This document shows positions 1 to 8,271 of a stretch of 64,000 bases of DNA, piece by piece. How positions within the stretch are numbered: position 1 is the first letter of the stretch; every line of letters begins with the position of its first letter. Location of the stretch: contig BMTH01000004.1 in the NCBI GenBank assembly GCA_014649575.1, forward strand, positions 186,001 through 250,000, given 5' to 3'. The notes beneath the pieces are model-generated. The model was not told the origin of the DNA. It ran no database searches and saw nothing but the letters and a program-made list of their open reading frames with translations. The stretch is from Streptomyces griseoincarnatus. Its GTDB lineage: Bacteria; Actinomycetota; Actinomycetes; Streptomycetales; Streptomycetaceae. The position numbers and the translations under genes are program-made.

Positions 1-95
1 AGGGGCTGGCCGGGAAGGTCCTGCCCGACGGCGTGAAGGCGGCGGCCCACCGGCGCCTCGCCGAACCGGGCACGGGCGACGGTTCACGCGACTGA
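1..95 (+). CDS. C-terminal end of an unidentified gene
   Basis: An open frame enters from the left edge and ends at a TGA at 93-95. It encodes about 30 residues ending in GTGDGSRD. Third codon positions are strongly G/C, as in real Streptomyces genes, and a strong ribosome binding site for the next gene follows after a normal gap. Too little is visible to name a family. Confidence 0.5.
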   Translation, partial: GLAGKVLPDGVKAAAHRRLAEPGTGDGSRD

Positions 96-187
96 CCGGG
101 TCGACAGCGCGTTTCGCCCCGCGCGCACGAGACACCCGGGGAGCGGCAGGCGCGCACGGACGCGCAGGCGACGCAAGGAGGAAGCCG

Positions 188-382
188 ATGTCGAACCCGC
201 AACAGCCCGAGCTGCGGCGCAGCGACAAGGGCGGGGCCACACCGCAGGACAGTAGCGCCCGCAAGGCGTCCCAGCCCGGCCGGGGGGCGGGCGGCCACGC
301 CCACGGCACCGACCGCGGCGACAAGGGCGGCGGCCGGGGCGGCGGCAAGCCGCCGGAGCAGCAGCCGGACCACCCGGAGTAA
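188..382 (+). CDS. small hydrophilic hypothetical protein (64 aa)
   Basis: The ATG lies 7 bases after a near-perfect Shine-Dalgarno AAGGAGG (174-180), the strongest argument that this short frame is real. The product is very rich in Gly, Lys, Asp and Pro, has no hydrophobic segment, and is likely unstructured. Charged GDKGG-type motifs occur twice in the second half. It ends 129 bases before the likely start of the PAP2 gene and could be co-transcribed with it. I recognise no function; small low-complexity proteins of this type are common in Streptomyces. Confidence 0.6.
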   Translation: MSNPQQPELRRSDKGGATPQDSSARKASQPGRGAGGHAHGTDRGDKGGGRGGGKPPEQQPDHPE

Positions 383-511
383 GGGATTCCCACCGCCGAG
401 GGGCGCGCCGTGACCGACGGCGCGCTCCTCGGCGTGATCCGCCCGCCAACTCGCGTGCCCGGCACGTCGGTTAACCTGACAAGGGGGCGTTGCACGGGGG
501 TGGGCGGCACG

Positions 512-1183
512 GTGACGGTGACGGACGGCAAGCTGACCGCTGCGGCGGTGCTGCCCGTGGTGATGCGCGGGCGTCTTGCCGTTGTCGCCGTGCTCGCCTC
601 GCTCGTGGTCCTTCTGCTCGGCGTCCGGTACGCCGGTGACACCGGGCCCGGCCGGACGGACGCCCGGATCGGGGAGGCCGCGTACGGGGTCGGGGCGCCC
701 TGGTGGCACCTCGCGCACGCGACGGACTTCCTGGGCGACCCCGGGGGCGCCCTGCTGCTGCTCACGGCCGGTGTCGTCGGTTGCCTGAAGGCCCGCAGGA
801 CCCGCGCCGCCGTGCTGCTGCTCGTCGGCCCCGGCCTTGCCGTCGGGGTGACGCGGCTGCTCAAGCCGCTCGCCGCGCGCACCATCAACGGCGACGACAA
901 CCTGGCGTTCCCGAGCGGCCACACCGCCTTCCTCACGGCGTTCGCCCTCGCCCTGGCGCTGCTCGCGGCGGGGCGGTCCGGGCTCGGTCCGACGTCAGGG
1001 ACCGTCCTCGCCCTGGCCGCCGCCTCGGCCGCCGGCGCCCTCATGGGCTGGGCCCAGGTCGCCACCGGGGCGCACTACCCGACGGACACGGTGGGCGGCT
1101 GCTGCACCGCGCTGGCGGTGGTGCCGGCGGTGGCATGGGCGGTCGACCGCCTGGCCGACGCCCGCCACCCGCACAAGGGCTGA
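512..1183 (+). CDS. PAP2-family phosphatase, integral membrane
   Basis: About 223 aa. The phosphatidic-acid-phosphatase type 2 signature is visible: a basic stretch (RLLKPLAARTIN), then FPSGHTAF carrying the catalytic PSGH, then GAHYPTDTVGG carrying the HxxxD element. Hydrophobic helices surround these motifs, so it should be a membrane enzyme that dephosphorylates lipid or polyprenyl phosphates on the outer face. I chose the GTG at 512 because the G-rich stretch GGGGGTGGG lies just before it; an in-frame upstream start near 410 would add 34 residues without a good ribosome site. It faces the exopolysaccharide operon tail to tail, so recycling of undecaprenyl pyrophosphate is possible, but that is inference. 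Confidence 0.8.
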   Translation: MTVTDGKLTAAAVLPVVMRGRLAVVAVLASLVVLLLGVRYAGDTGPGRTDARIGEAAYGVGAPWWHLAHATDFLGDPGGALLLLTAGVVGCLKARRTRAAVLLLVGPGLAVGVTRLLKPLAARTINGDDNLAFPSGHTAFLTAFALALALLAAGRSGLGPTSGTVLALAAASAAGALMGWAQVATGAHYPTDTVGGCCTALAVVPAVAWAVDRLADARHPHKG

Positions 1184-1199
1184 CGGCCCATCACCGTCA

Positions 1200-1505
1200 G
1201 CCTCGCGCCGGGACGCCTCGCGCCGGGACGCCTCGTGCCGGGACGCGCCGTGCCGGCAGCGCGCCGCGTCGGGACGCCTCGTGCCGGGACGCGCCGTGCC
1301 GGCAGCGCGCCGCGTCGGGACGCCTCGTGCCGGGACGCGCCGTGCCGGCAGCGCGCCGCGTCGGGACGCCTCGTGCCGGGACGCGCCGTGCCGGCAGCGC
1401 GCCGCGTCGGGACGCCTCGTGCCGGGACGCGCCGTGCCGGCAGCGCGCCGCGTCGGGACGCCTCGTGCCGGGACGCGCCGTGCCGGCAGCGCCTCGCGTC
1501 GGGAC
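1200..1505. repeat. nested tandem repeat: 46-bp unit x6 built from about 15-bp subunits
   Basis: Six head-to-tail copies of a 46-bp unit begin at 1230, 1276, 1322, 1368, 1414 and 1460. They are essentially identical except for the last, whose final third diverges. Two 15-bp units (GCCTCGCGCCGGGAC, 1200-1229) precede them, and the 46-mer itself reads as degenerate 15+15+16 bp versions of that unit. Degenerate traces continue to about 1550. The array fills most of the 467-bp gap between the convergent PAP2 and aminotransferase genes. No frame across it looks like a real gene, because the repeat is simply free of stops in several frames. Confidence 0.95.
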
Positions 1506-1650
1506 GCGCCGCGCTGGAAACGCGCCGCGCCAGGCGCCCCGCGCCGGGCGCGGTCCGGCACCGGGGCAGCGCTTGCCGGGCACTCCCGGCCGCCCGGGGG
1601 AGGGGGCGTGGGGCACCGGCCCTGGAACGGCGCCCCACGCCACCCCCGTC

Positions 1651-2976
1651 TCACACCCTCCGCCGGAACACCGGCCGTACCGGCCTGCCCCCCAGCCACG
1701 GCGTCGGATCGCCCGCGTCCAGCGCCTTGCGGTACACCGCGCACGCCTGGCCGACCACGTCCACCGTGCGGTCGACGTCGGCCTCCTCCAGCGCGCCGCT
1801 CACCACGAACGACGGGGCCAGCACCCCGCCCGTCAGCAGGCTCCGCAGGAAGAGCGTCCGGTACTCCTGCGAGGGCCGTCCCCGCGCGTCCAGCGTCGCG
1901 AAGACCAGGTTGCTGGCGCGGCCCCGGACCACGACATGTCCGGCGACGCCCATCGCGGCCGCCGCGTCCCGGACGCCCGCGGCCAGCCGCTCGCCCAGCG
2001 CGTGCAGCCGCGCGGTGACACCCTCCTCCACGTAGGTCGTCTGCACGGCCATCGCCGCCGCCAGGGCGTGCGTCTCCGCGCCGTGCGTGGTGGACAGCAG
2101 GAACACCCGGTCGCCGTCGTGCCGCAGCCCGCCCCACTCCATCAGCTCGCGGCGCCCGGCCAGCGCGGACACCGCGAAGCCGTTGCCCAGCGCCTTGCCG
2201 AAGGTGGAGAGGTCGGGGGTCACCCCGTACAGCCCCTGCGCGCCCGCCTCCGACCAGCGGAAGCCGGTGATCATCTCGTCGAAGACCAGCACACTGCCGT
2301 GGCGGTGCGCGAGGTCGCGCAGCCCTTGGAGGTAACCCTGCGGCGGCTCCGTCTGGGTGGCCGGCTCCAGGATCAGGCAGGCGATCTCGTCCGGATACCG
2401 GTCGAACAGCGCCTCCACCGCGGCCAGATCGCCGTAGGGGAACGTCACCGTCAGATCCGTGGTCTCCGACGGGATGCCCGCCGGCATCGGCGTGGTGCCG
2501 ATGAACCAGTCGTCCACCGAGAAGAACGGATGGTCCGCGCAGAGCGCCACCCGCCTGCGCCCGGTGACGGCGCGCGCGAGCCGCACCGCCGCCGTGGTCG
2601 CGTCGGAGCCGTTCTTCGCGAACTTCACCATCTCGGCGGTCGGCACCGTGGCGAGGAACCGTTCCGCCGCCTCCGCCTCCACCACCGAAGGGCGCACGAA
2701 GTTGCTGCCCCGGTCCAGCTCCCGCCGCACCGCCTCCAGCACCCGCGGATGGGCGTGGCCGAGGCTCACCGACCGCAGCCCCGAGCCGTACTCGAGGTAC
2801 TCGTTGCCGTCGACGTCCCACACGTGGGCGCCGCGGCCGTGGTCGATGACCGGCGCCAGGTCCTGCGGGTACTGGTCGTCGCCCTTGGCGTACGTGTGCG
2901 CCCCGCCCGGAACCGCCGCGTGCAGCCGCTCGTTCACCGCCCGCGACCGGGGCAGCCTCAACTCCTCGCCGTTCAT
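1651..2976 (-). CDS. class III PLP aminotransferase, glutamate-1-semialdehyde aminomutase-like
   Basis: 441 aa, normal for the family. Fold-type I landmarks include FVRP..., KNGSDATTAAVRLAR (phosphate-binding), LVFDEMITGFRW with the Asp that contacts the pyridine nitrogen, and STFGKALGNGF with the Schiff-base Lys at about residue 261. True HemL is encoded elsewhere in heme-making actinobacteria. Its position as the last gene of a polysaccharide operon, overlapping the preceding RmlC-like gene by ATGA, argues for a sugar or small-molecule aminotransferase that supplies an amino group or amine substituent. The substrate cannot be read from the sequence. Confidence 0.88.
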   Translation of the reverse strand: MNGEELRLPRSRAVNERLHAAVPGGAHTYAKGDDQYPQDLAPVIDHGRGAHVWDVDGNEYLEYGSGLRSVSLGHAHPRVLEAVRRELDRGSNFVRPSVVEAEAAERFLATVPTAEMVKFAKNGSDATTAAVRLARAVTGRRRVALCADHPFFSVDDWFIGTTPMPAGIPSETTDLTVTFPYGDLAAVEALFDRYPDEIACLILEPATQTEPPQGYLQGLRDLAHRHGSVLVFDEMITGFRWSEAGAQGLYGVTPDLSTFGKALGNGFAVSALAGRRELMEWGGLRHDGDRVFLLSTTHGAETHALAAAMAVQTTYVEEGVTARLHALGERLAAGVRDAAAAMGVAGHVVVRGRASNLVFATLDARGRPSQEYRTLFLRSLLTGGVLAPSFVVSGALEEADVDRTVDVVGQACAVYRKALDAGDPTPWLGGRPVRPVFRRRV

Positions 2977-3533
2977 GGCGCCTTCACCTCCAGCGTTCTC
3001 AGCACCTCGGCCAGACCCGGCGCCTTGCGGTCCCGTTCGGACGTCACCGTGACCGGCAGCGGCCAGGGGACGGCCAGTTCGGGGTCGTCGAAGGCGATCG
3101 TCACGTCCTGGGAAGGGTCGTGCTCACGGTCGATGCGGTACGACGTGTCGGCGGTGTCCGTCAGCGCCTGGAAGCCGTGCGCGCAGCCCGCCGGCACGTA
3201 CAGCGTGGCCTGCGTGTCGCCGGACAGCTCGAACGTGGCCCGGCGCAGATACGTCGGTGAGCCGGGCCGCAGGTCCACCACCACGTCGAAGATACGGCCG
3301 TAGGAGCAGCGAACCAGCTTGGCCTCGCCCTTCCCGGACCGCAGATGCATGCCGCGCACCACGCCCCGCACCGAACGGGACAGGCTGTCCTGGACGAAGG
3401 CGTCCGGGTCGATGCCCACGGAACGCGCCAGGTCCGCGTCGAACGTGCGGCAGAAGAAGCCTCGTTCATCGGTGAACGGTGTCGGCTGGAACAGAAATGC
3501 CCCGGCGATCGCCGGGACCTCGGTCACCTTCAT
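2973..3533 (-). CDS. dTDP-4-dehydrorhamnose 3,5-epimerase-like cupin (RmlC family)
   Basis: 186 aa, the usual RmlC length. The motif RGMHLRSGKGEAKLVRC carries the family's active-site His (about residue 63; classical enzymes have GLHYQ). YVPAGCAHGFQAL follows, and the C-terminal half is beta-rich. The ATG at 3533 overlaps the stop of the pyruvyl-transferase gene (ATGA). In the pathway it would epimerise a 4-keto nucleotide sugar. Nearby are a cytidylyltransferase and a C-methyltransferase but no obvious RmlA/B/D set, so a CDP-linked 4-keto sugar is a plausible substrate. That is inference; the departures from the rhamnose-pathway motif support a different sugar. Confidence 0.85.
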   Translation of the reverse strand: MKVTEVPAIAGAFLFQPTPFTDERGFFCRTFDADLARSVGIDPDAFVQDSLSRSVRGVVRGMHLRSGKGEAKLVRCSYGRIFDVVVDLRPGSPTYLRRATFELSGDTQATLYVPAGCAHGFQALTDTADTSYRIDREHDPSQDVTIAFDDPELAVPWPLPVTVTSERDRKAPGLAEVLRTLEVKAP

Positions 3534-4750
3534 GGGGTCTCCCGTCGTGCGTGGTCGGGTGCGGCGCCGGACGCCGGTAAGAGCGCGTTCAACGCCTCGA
3601 ACTGCCGGCGGACCCGCCCGGCCAGCACCGGGTTGCCCTCGGCGAGGATCCGCCGGACCTCCGTCCGGTTCCGCTCCAGCGCGCGGAACTGCTCGAGGAG
3701 CCGGCCCGCGTCGATGTCCCGCGCCGGGTGGCAGTGCTCGCCCAGCCCCATGCCTGCCATCAGCCGGTCGCTCTTCGCCGCGTAGCTCACGGCCAGCGCC
3801 GGGGTGCCGACCTTCAGCGCGCACACCAGGTTGTGGTAGCGGGTCGCCACCACCGTGTCCGCGACCGCCATCTCCTTCATCAGATCCCCCAGCGACGCCG
3901 TCGCGGCGGCGGTGACCATCGGCGAGTCGACCGCCTCGAGGATCGCCTCGGTCACCGGCCGGTCCACGTCGTCGCCGGTGAGCAGCCGCACCGACCTGCC
4001 CTCTGCGGCCAACGCGCGCACGAACCGCGTCATGCCGTCCAGGTAGCGGCGGCGCAGTTCGTCCGCCCGGTCCCGTTCGTCGTTGCTGCCGCCGAAGTCC
4101 ATGACGCCCACGCACACCGGTCCGGGCGGCCCCGAGGAGTCGCCCGGCGGGGGAGTCGGCAGGGCGAACACCAGGTCGGCGTACACCTCGTCGCGTCGGG
4201 TGTCCACGCCCATCGCCCGTATCGCGTCCCGCGACAGCGTGTCCCGGTAGGACCGGTACGCGGCCAGCCGCGCCGCCCACCGGGTCAGCGCCCGCACCGG
4301 CCGGCTGCCGGTCCCGGACGCCCCGACCCCGACCAGCGCGACCGGTGTGCGCAGCAGCCGTCCCGCAGCGCACACCAGGAACAGCGAGTACGGCATGCCC
4401 CAGGGCCGCAGCGGCAGGGTGCTCTCCAGGATGCCGGTGCCGGGCACGATCACCACGTCGTGCCGGCGCACCCAGGCCGCGATGCGGAAGGCGTCCACGA
4501 GCTTGCCCACGGCCTTGCCCGCGAGGTCGCCCGGGCGCGCCGCCGTGCGGTACTCGCCGCGGAACCAGTGCAGCCGTGCCGCCGGTATGCCGTACCGGGC
4601 CGTGACGGTCTCGGGGCCGCCGCACAGGGCGTCCACCTCGGCGCCGGGACGGGCCGCGCGCAGATGGTCCAGCAGGGCCACGAGCGATCCGTCGTTGCCG
4701 ACGTTCCCGGAGCCGAAAAGACCGAAGAGGCCCACCCGGGGAGACGTCAC
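3530..4750 (-). CDS. polysaccharide pyruvyl transferase family protein
   Basis: About 406 aa. The N-terminus VGLFGLFGSGNVGNDGSL is the typical glycine-rich opening of the CsaB/WcaK pyruvyl-transferase fold, and the C-terminal half has the family's ATRYHNLVCALKVGTPAL segment with the conserved RxH. These enzymes add a ketal-linked pyruvate from phosphoenolpyruvate to a sugar, giving an acidic polymer. The GTG start at 4750 overlaps the stop of the upstream glycosyltransferase by 4 bp, and the 3' end overlaps the RmlC-like gene by 4 bp. A longer in-frame opening upstream runs into the neighbouring gene and is not credible. Confidence 0.87.
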   Translation of the reverse strand: MTSPRVGLFGLFGSGNVGNDGSLVALLDHLRAARPGAEVDALCGGPETVTARYGIPAARLHWFRGEYRTAARPGDLAGKAVGKLVDAFRIAAWVRRHDVVIVPGTGILESTLPLRPWGMPYSLFLVCAAGRLLRTPVALVGVGASGTGSRPVRALTRWAARLAAYRSYRDTLSRDAIRAMGVDTRRDEVYADLVFALPTPPPGDSSGPPGPVCVGVMDFGGSNDERDRADELRRRYLDGMTRFVRALAAEGRSVRLLTGDDVDRPVTEAILEAVDSPMVTAAATASLGDLMKEMAVADTVVATRYHNLVCALKVGTPALAVSYAAKSDRLMAGMGLGEHCHPARDIDAGRLLEQFRALERNRTEVRRILAEGNPVLAGRVRRQFEALNALLPASGAAPDHARRETP

Positions 4751-5694
4751 GCGGCACCCCTCTCGCGGCCGGCGACCAGGGCGTCGACGGAGATGCCGAG
4801 CGCGGCCGGGTCCACCGGGGCCCGGTCCTCGACCCGCTCGCCCGCGCCCGGGCGGACGCGGCTGGTCGCCCATGAGGCCAGATGCCGGTAGCAGGCACGC
4901 CGGTCGGCGGGGGACAGCGGCGCCCGTTTCACCGCCGACACGAACCCCCACACGTACTCGGCGAGCAACCGGGGCGTCGGGTGCAGCGGTCCCGCCCGGC
5001 GCGGGTCCAGGTTGACGCAGCGGGCGCGCTTGGAGGGGTTCGCCCGCTCGGCGCGGGTGGGGTGGTCGCGGCGGAAGTACAGCAGCTCCGGCACCTGGTG
5101 GAAGGGGCCGTGCAGGGTGATCTCGGCGACGAACGTGCGGTCCGCGTGGTGGTAGCTGTCGTGCGGCTTGACCCGGCGCAGCACGTCGGCGCGCATCACG
5201 CCGTAGAAGTCGTCGCCGCCGGGCTCGAACAGCAGGCTGCGGAACCGCTCGGGCGCGTGCGGCGAGCCGGTGTTCAGCGTGTACGCGTAGGGCACCTTGA
5301 CCTTGCCGCCCTCGTCGATGACGGCCTGGTCGCTGTGCGCGAGGATCACCTCCGGGCGTTCGTCGAGCGCCTCCACGCAGCGCTTCAGCAGGTCACGGGC
5401 GTACAGGTCGTCGTGCGAGGCCCACTTGAAGAGTTCGCCGCGGCACTGGGTGAAGACGTAGTTGTGGTTCGGCGCGGCGCCGATGTTCCGGGGCAGCCGG
5501 ATGTACCGGATCCGGGAGTCCTGCTTGGCGTAGCGGCGGCAGATGTCCTCGGTCCCGTCGGTCGACGCGTTGTCGGTGATGACCAACTCGAAGTCCTCGT
5601 ACGTCTGGCCGAGCAGGGCCTCCAGCGACTCGGCGAGGTATTCCTCGCCGTTGTACACGGGAAGGCCGATGCTCAGCCGTGGTTGCGCGGTCAT
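4747..5694 (-). CDS. family 2 glycosyltransferase
   Basis: 315 aa with a GT-A core. LSIGLPVYNGEEYLAESLEA is the nucleotide-sugar binding start, ITDNASTDGTEDI is typical GT2, and KWASHDDL supplies the metal-binding acidic motif. No transmembrane segment is visible, so it should act at the inner face of the membrane on the lipid-linked repeat unit. The start ATG is preceded by GTGAGGAC. It is separated from the flippase gene by 7 bp and overlaps the pyruvyl transferase. Donor sugar unknown. Confidence 0.9.
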   Translation of the reverse strand: MTAQPRLSIGLPVYNGEEYLAESLEALLGQTYEDFELVITDNASTDGTEDICRRYAKQDSRIRYIRLPRNIGAAPNHNYVFTQCRGELFKWASHDDLYARDLLKRCVEALDERPEVILAHSDQAVIDEGGKVKVPYAYTLNTGSPHAPERFRSLLFEPGGDDFYGVMRADVLRRVKPHDSYHHADRTFVAEITLHGPFHQVPELLYFRRDHPTRAERANPSKRARCVNLDPRRAGPLHPTPRLLAEYVWGFVSAVKRAPLSPADRRACYRHLASWATSRVRPGAGERVEDRAPVDPAALGISVDALVAGRERGAA

Positions 5695-5701
5695 GACGTC
5701 C

Positions 5702-7000
5702 TCACTTCACGGATGAGAGATCTCGGTGGTGCTCGCGCAGGGCGATCCTCAGATGCAGCCACCACGCGGCCGAACCGCACACGGACGCGGCGGCGGCGCC
5801 CCAGGCCGAGCCGACGGTGCCGCCGAGGGCCGCACCGCCGATCCCGAGGCCCACGTAGCACACGGAGGCGAAGATCTGGCACCGGAGACTGAGCCGGGCC
5901 GCGCCGAGCGCGCGCAGCCCGGCGGCCGCTCCGGTACCGACACCGGCCCCCGCGACACTGAGGGTGGCCGGAACGATGAGCTCCTTGGCGGCGGGCCAGA
6001 CGTCGCCGAGAACCAGGTCCCCCGCCCGGTCCGGCATCAGCAGCAGCACGCCGCCCCACAGCAGGGCGGCGACCGCCTGACCGCCGCCCAGGAACAGACA
6101 GAACCGGCCGAGCCGGTGCGGGGCCTGCCGCAGCATCCGCGCCGCCTCGGCCACGGTGACCAGCGTCAGCCCCATCAGCACGGCCAGGAACGGACCCTGC
6201 AGCAGCTCGGCGCCCCGGACGACGCCGACCGCGCCGACGCCGACGATGGCGCCGAGCCCGTACGCGCGCAACTGGCCCGCGCCGCTCACGCAGGTGTTCT
6301 CGGCCAGGTAGCGGTAGCCGAGGTCACGGTGGTCGCGGATCCACAGCCGGGCCCCGGTGAGCCGGGGCCGGATGCCGGACTGCGCCCAGCCGTACGCCCC
6401 CGCCACCGCGGCCGAGCCGCCCCAGGCGAGCACGAACGCGGGCACGGTGCCCACGTGGGCCGCCACGACCATGGCGGGGACGAGCGCCACGCCCCACACC
6501 ACGTCGTTGACGAACGCCTTGCGGCCGACGCCGGCCGCGAAGAACGAGTACCGCCAGGCGTCCTGGAGCAGCAGCCCGGGCAGCACCACGCCCAGGCAGG
6601 CGAACGCGGCGCCCACACCGCCGCCGATCAGCGGCCAGGCCGTCAGACACAGCGCGCCGATGACCGCGCCCACGACCAGCGAGGTGCCCGTCGACCGGGA
6701 CACCGCCTGGCGCCAGGACGCCTCGGGCACCCCGCTGAACCGCACCACGAGCGGGTCGGTGGCCAGACCCCGGGAGACGCTGAGCACCACGCCGTAGGTC
6801 ACCCAGGCCAGGCTGAACACGCCGAACGCGGTCAGTCCCAGCGAGCGGGCCACGTACACGCCCACGGCGAAGTTGGACAGGCTGGAGGCCGCCTGGTCGG
6901 CCAGCCCCCACGACAGCCGGCCCGCCACGGCCCGCGTCACGGTACGGGCCGGCCGCGCCGGCACAGTCGTCCCGTCCCCCTCGGCGGCCATCTGTGTCAC
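5702..7000 (-). CDS. polysaccharide flippase (Wzx-like, MOP superfamily)
   Basis: About 432 aa, almost entirely hydrophobic, with roughly 12 predicted membrane helices broken by short basic loops. The early segment SWGLADQAASSLSNFAVGVY is typical of Wzx/MATE-like oligosaccharide exporters. In a Wzx/Wzy system it moves the undecaprenyl-linked repeat unit to the outer face. The GTG at 7000 overlaps the stop of the DUF4910 gene; an internal ATG at 6991 is the alternative start. Assignment rests on membrane topology, the N-terminal motif and context. Confidence 0.82.
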   Translation of the reverse strand: MTQMAAEGDGTTVPARPARTVTRAVAGRLSWGLADQAASSLSNFAVGVYVARSLGLTAFGVFSLAWVTYGVVLSVSRGLATDPLVVRFSGVPEASWRQAVSRSTGTSLVVGAVIGALCLTAWPLIGGGVGAAFACLGVVLPGLLLQDAWRYSFFAAGVGRKAFVNDVVWGVALVPAMVVAAHVGTVPAFVLAWGGSAAVAGAYGWAQSGIRPRLTGARLWIRDHRDLGYRYLAENTCVSGAGQLRAYGLGAIVGVGAVGVVRGAELLQGPFLAVLMGLTLVTVAEAARMLRQAPHRLGRFCLFLGGGQAVAALLWGGVLLLMPDRAGDLVLGDVWPAAKELIVPATLSVAGAGVGTGAAAGLRALGAARLSLRCQIFASVCYVGLGIGGAALGGTVGSAWGAAAASVCGSAAWWLHLRIALREHHRDLSSVK

Positions 7001-8271
7001 GCCTTGACCAGCCCGGCGCCGTGCAGGGCGTCGGCCGCGGCGGCCACGGTGTCGAACGGCAGACCGGCCCGCTCGGCCACGTCCAGCAGAGCGTGCTCCC
7101 CGTCGGAGAGGCTGAGCACCCACAGCATCGCCAGCTGGGCCTCCTGCGCGTCGCTGCGCCCGCCGAGCGCCCCGTACAGCCCGCGCCGCCCCAGCTGCGG
7201 CTCCCCGTACGGGCTGAGGTTGACGTACCGCCGGTTGCGGTCGAGCACGGCGAACGCCTCCCGGCAGACGGCGAGGGTGTCCTCCATCGCCTCCGGCGTC
7301 ACGAAGTCCAGGTCGTCCGCCGAGGTGTGGTACTCCGGGTAGCCGGCGTACGGGGTCCGGCTGAGCGACCCCACCCCGAGGTTGAAGCCCGGTGAGCAGA
7401 ACTGCCGCTCGTCGTAGCCGTACGGGGTGAACTCCCGTATCTCGTGCGGGCGTCCGGAGGTCTCCAGCACGTACCGCATGACCCGGTCGATCTCCGCGTC
7501 CCCGCGCCTGCTGCGCTTGTAGGTCAGCGAGCCGCGGTCGCCCGCGCAGGCCAGCACGAGACCGTGCTTCACCCGCTCCACCCGTCCGGCGTTGCGGGCC
7601 AGCCAGGTGATCGCCCCGACGGTGCCGGGCGCGAACAGGAACCGGTACGTGTAGTACGGCGTGCCCTCGGCCAGCGACCGGGCGAGGAAGGCCGCCACCG
7701 CGATGCCGGCCAGGTTGTCGTTGGCCAGCGACGGGTGGCAGACGTGACTGGAGACGATCACCTCGTCGGGCACCCGCCCCGGCACCACGTGCTCGGCGTA
7801 GGTGAGGTGCCCGTCCGCGAGCGTGGAGTCGATCCGCACCTCGTACTCGCCGTCCGGCAGCGCGTCCAGGGTCTCCTGCGCGAGACAGAAGCCCCAGTCG
7901 GGCTTGTAGTAACTGGTGCGGTACGGAACCCACTTCGGGTGCTCGGGCAGGGTGTGCAGATGCGGGCGCAGCTCGGACAGCCCCATCCGCGCCGACACCG
8001 GCACGCTGTACCCGAGCACGTGCAGGCTGGAGTCGGCGAGGTCGACGACCCGCCGCCCCGACGGGTCGGCGATCCACGCCTCCCGCACGTTCCACTCCTG
8101 CGGCACCGTCCAGTCGAGCACCTGCGTGCCGGTGGGCACCTCGCGCACCTCCAGCGGCAGATGCTCCCCGACGATGTCCAGGGTGGCGCGCACCCCGTCG
8201 CCGGTGATGCTCCGGCAGAGCGGGTACATCCGCTCCACCAGGGCGTGCATCTCCTCGCCCGGCGTGGTCAC
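6997..8271 (-). CDS. DUF4910 / M28-like aminopeptidase-domain protein
   Basis: About 424 aa. The opening MYPLCRSITGDGVR is characteristic of the DUF4910 group. The middle shows SSHVCHPSLANDNLAG and PEYHTSADDLDF, which look like the His/Asp metal ligands of an M28-type zinc aminopeptidase. A C-terminal winged-helix-like tail follows. GTG at 8271 overlaps the upstream SDR stop (GTGA), which fixes the start. Homologues sit in sugar-nucleotide clusters next to rfbF, C-methyltransferase and PIG-L genes, so a role in hydrolysing an amide on an unusual sugar or its donor is an attractive guess. I know of no experimental function. Confidence 0.8.
   Translation of the reverse strand: MTTPGEEMHALVERMYPLCRSITGDGVRATLDIVGEHLPLEVREVPTGTQVLDWTVPQEWNVREAWIADPSGRRVVDLADSSLHVLGYSVPVSARMGLSELRPHLHTLPEHPKWVPYRTSYYKPDWGFCLAQETLDALPDGEYEVRIDSTLADGHLTYAEHVVPGRVPDEVIVSSHVCHPSLANDNLAGIAVAAFLARSLAEGTPYYTYRFLFAPGTVGAITWLARNAGRVERVKHGLVLACAGDRGSLTYKRSRRGDAEIDRVMRYVLETSGRPHEIREFTPYGYDERQFCSPGFNLGVGSLSRTPYAGYPEYHTSADDLDFVTPEAMEDTLAVCREAFAVLDRNRRYVNLSPYGEPQLGRRGLYGALGGRSDAQEAQLAMLWVLSLSDGEHALLDVAERAGLPFDTVAAAADALHGAGLVKA

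Noticed and set aside
1235..2035. Long open frames of Arg/Pro/Ala-rich sequence across the 46-bp repeat on both strands
   Set aside because: They exist because the repeat unit lacks stops. They have no ribosome site or family motifs and run through the aminotransferase gene in the wrong frame.
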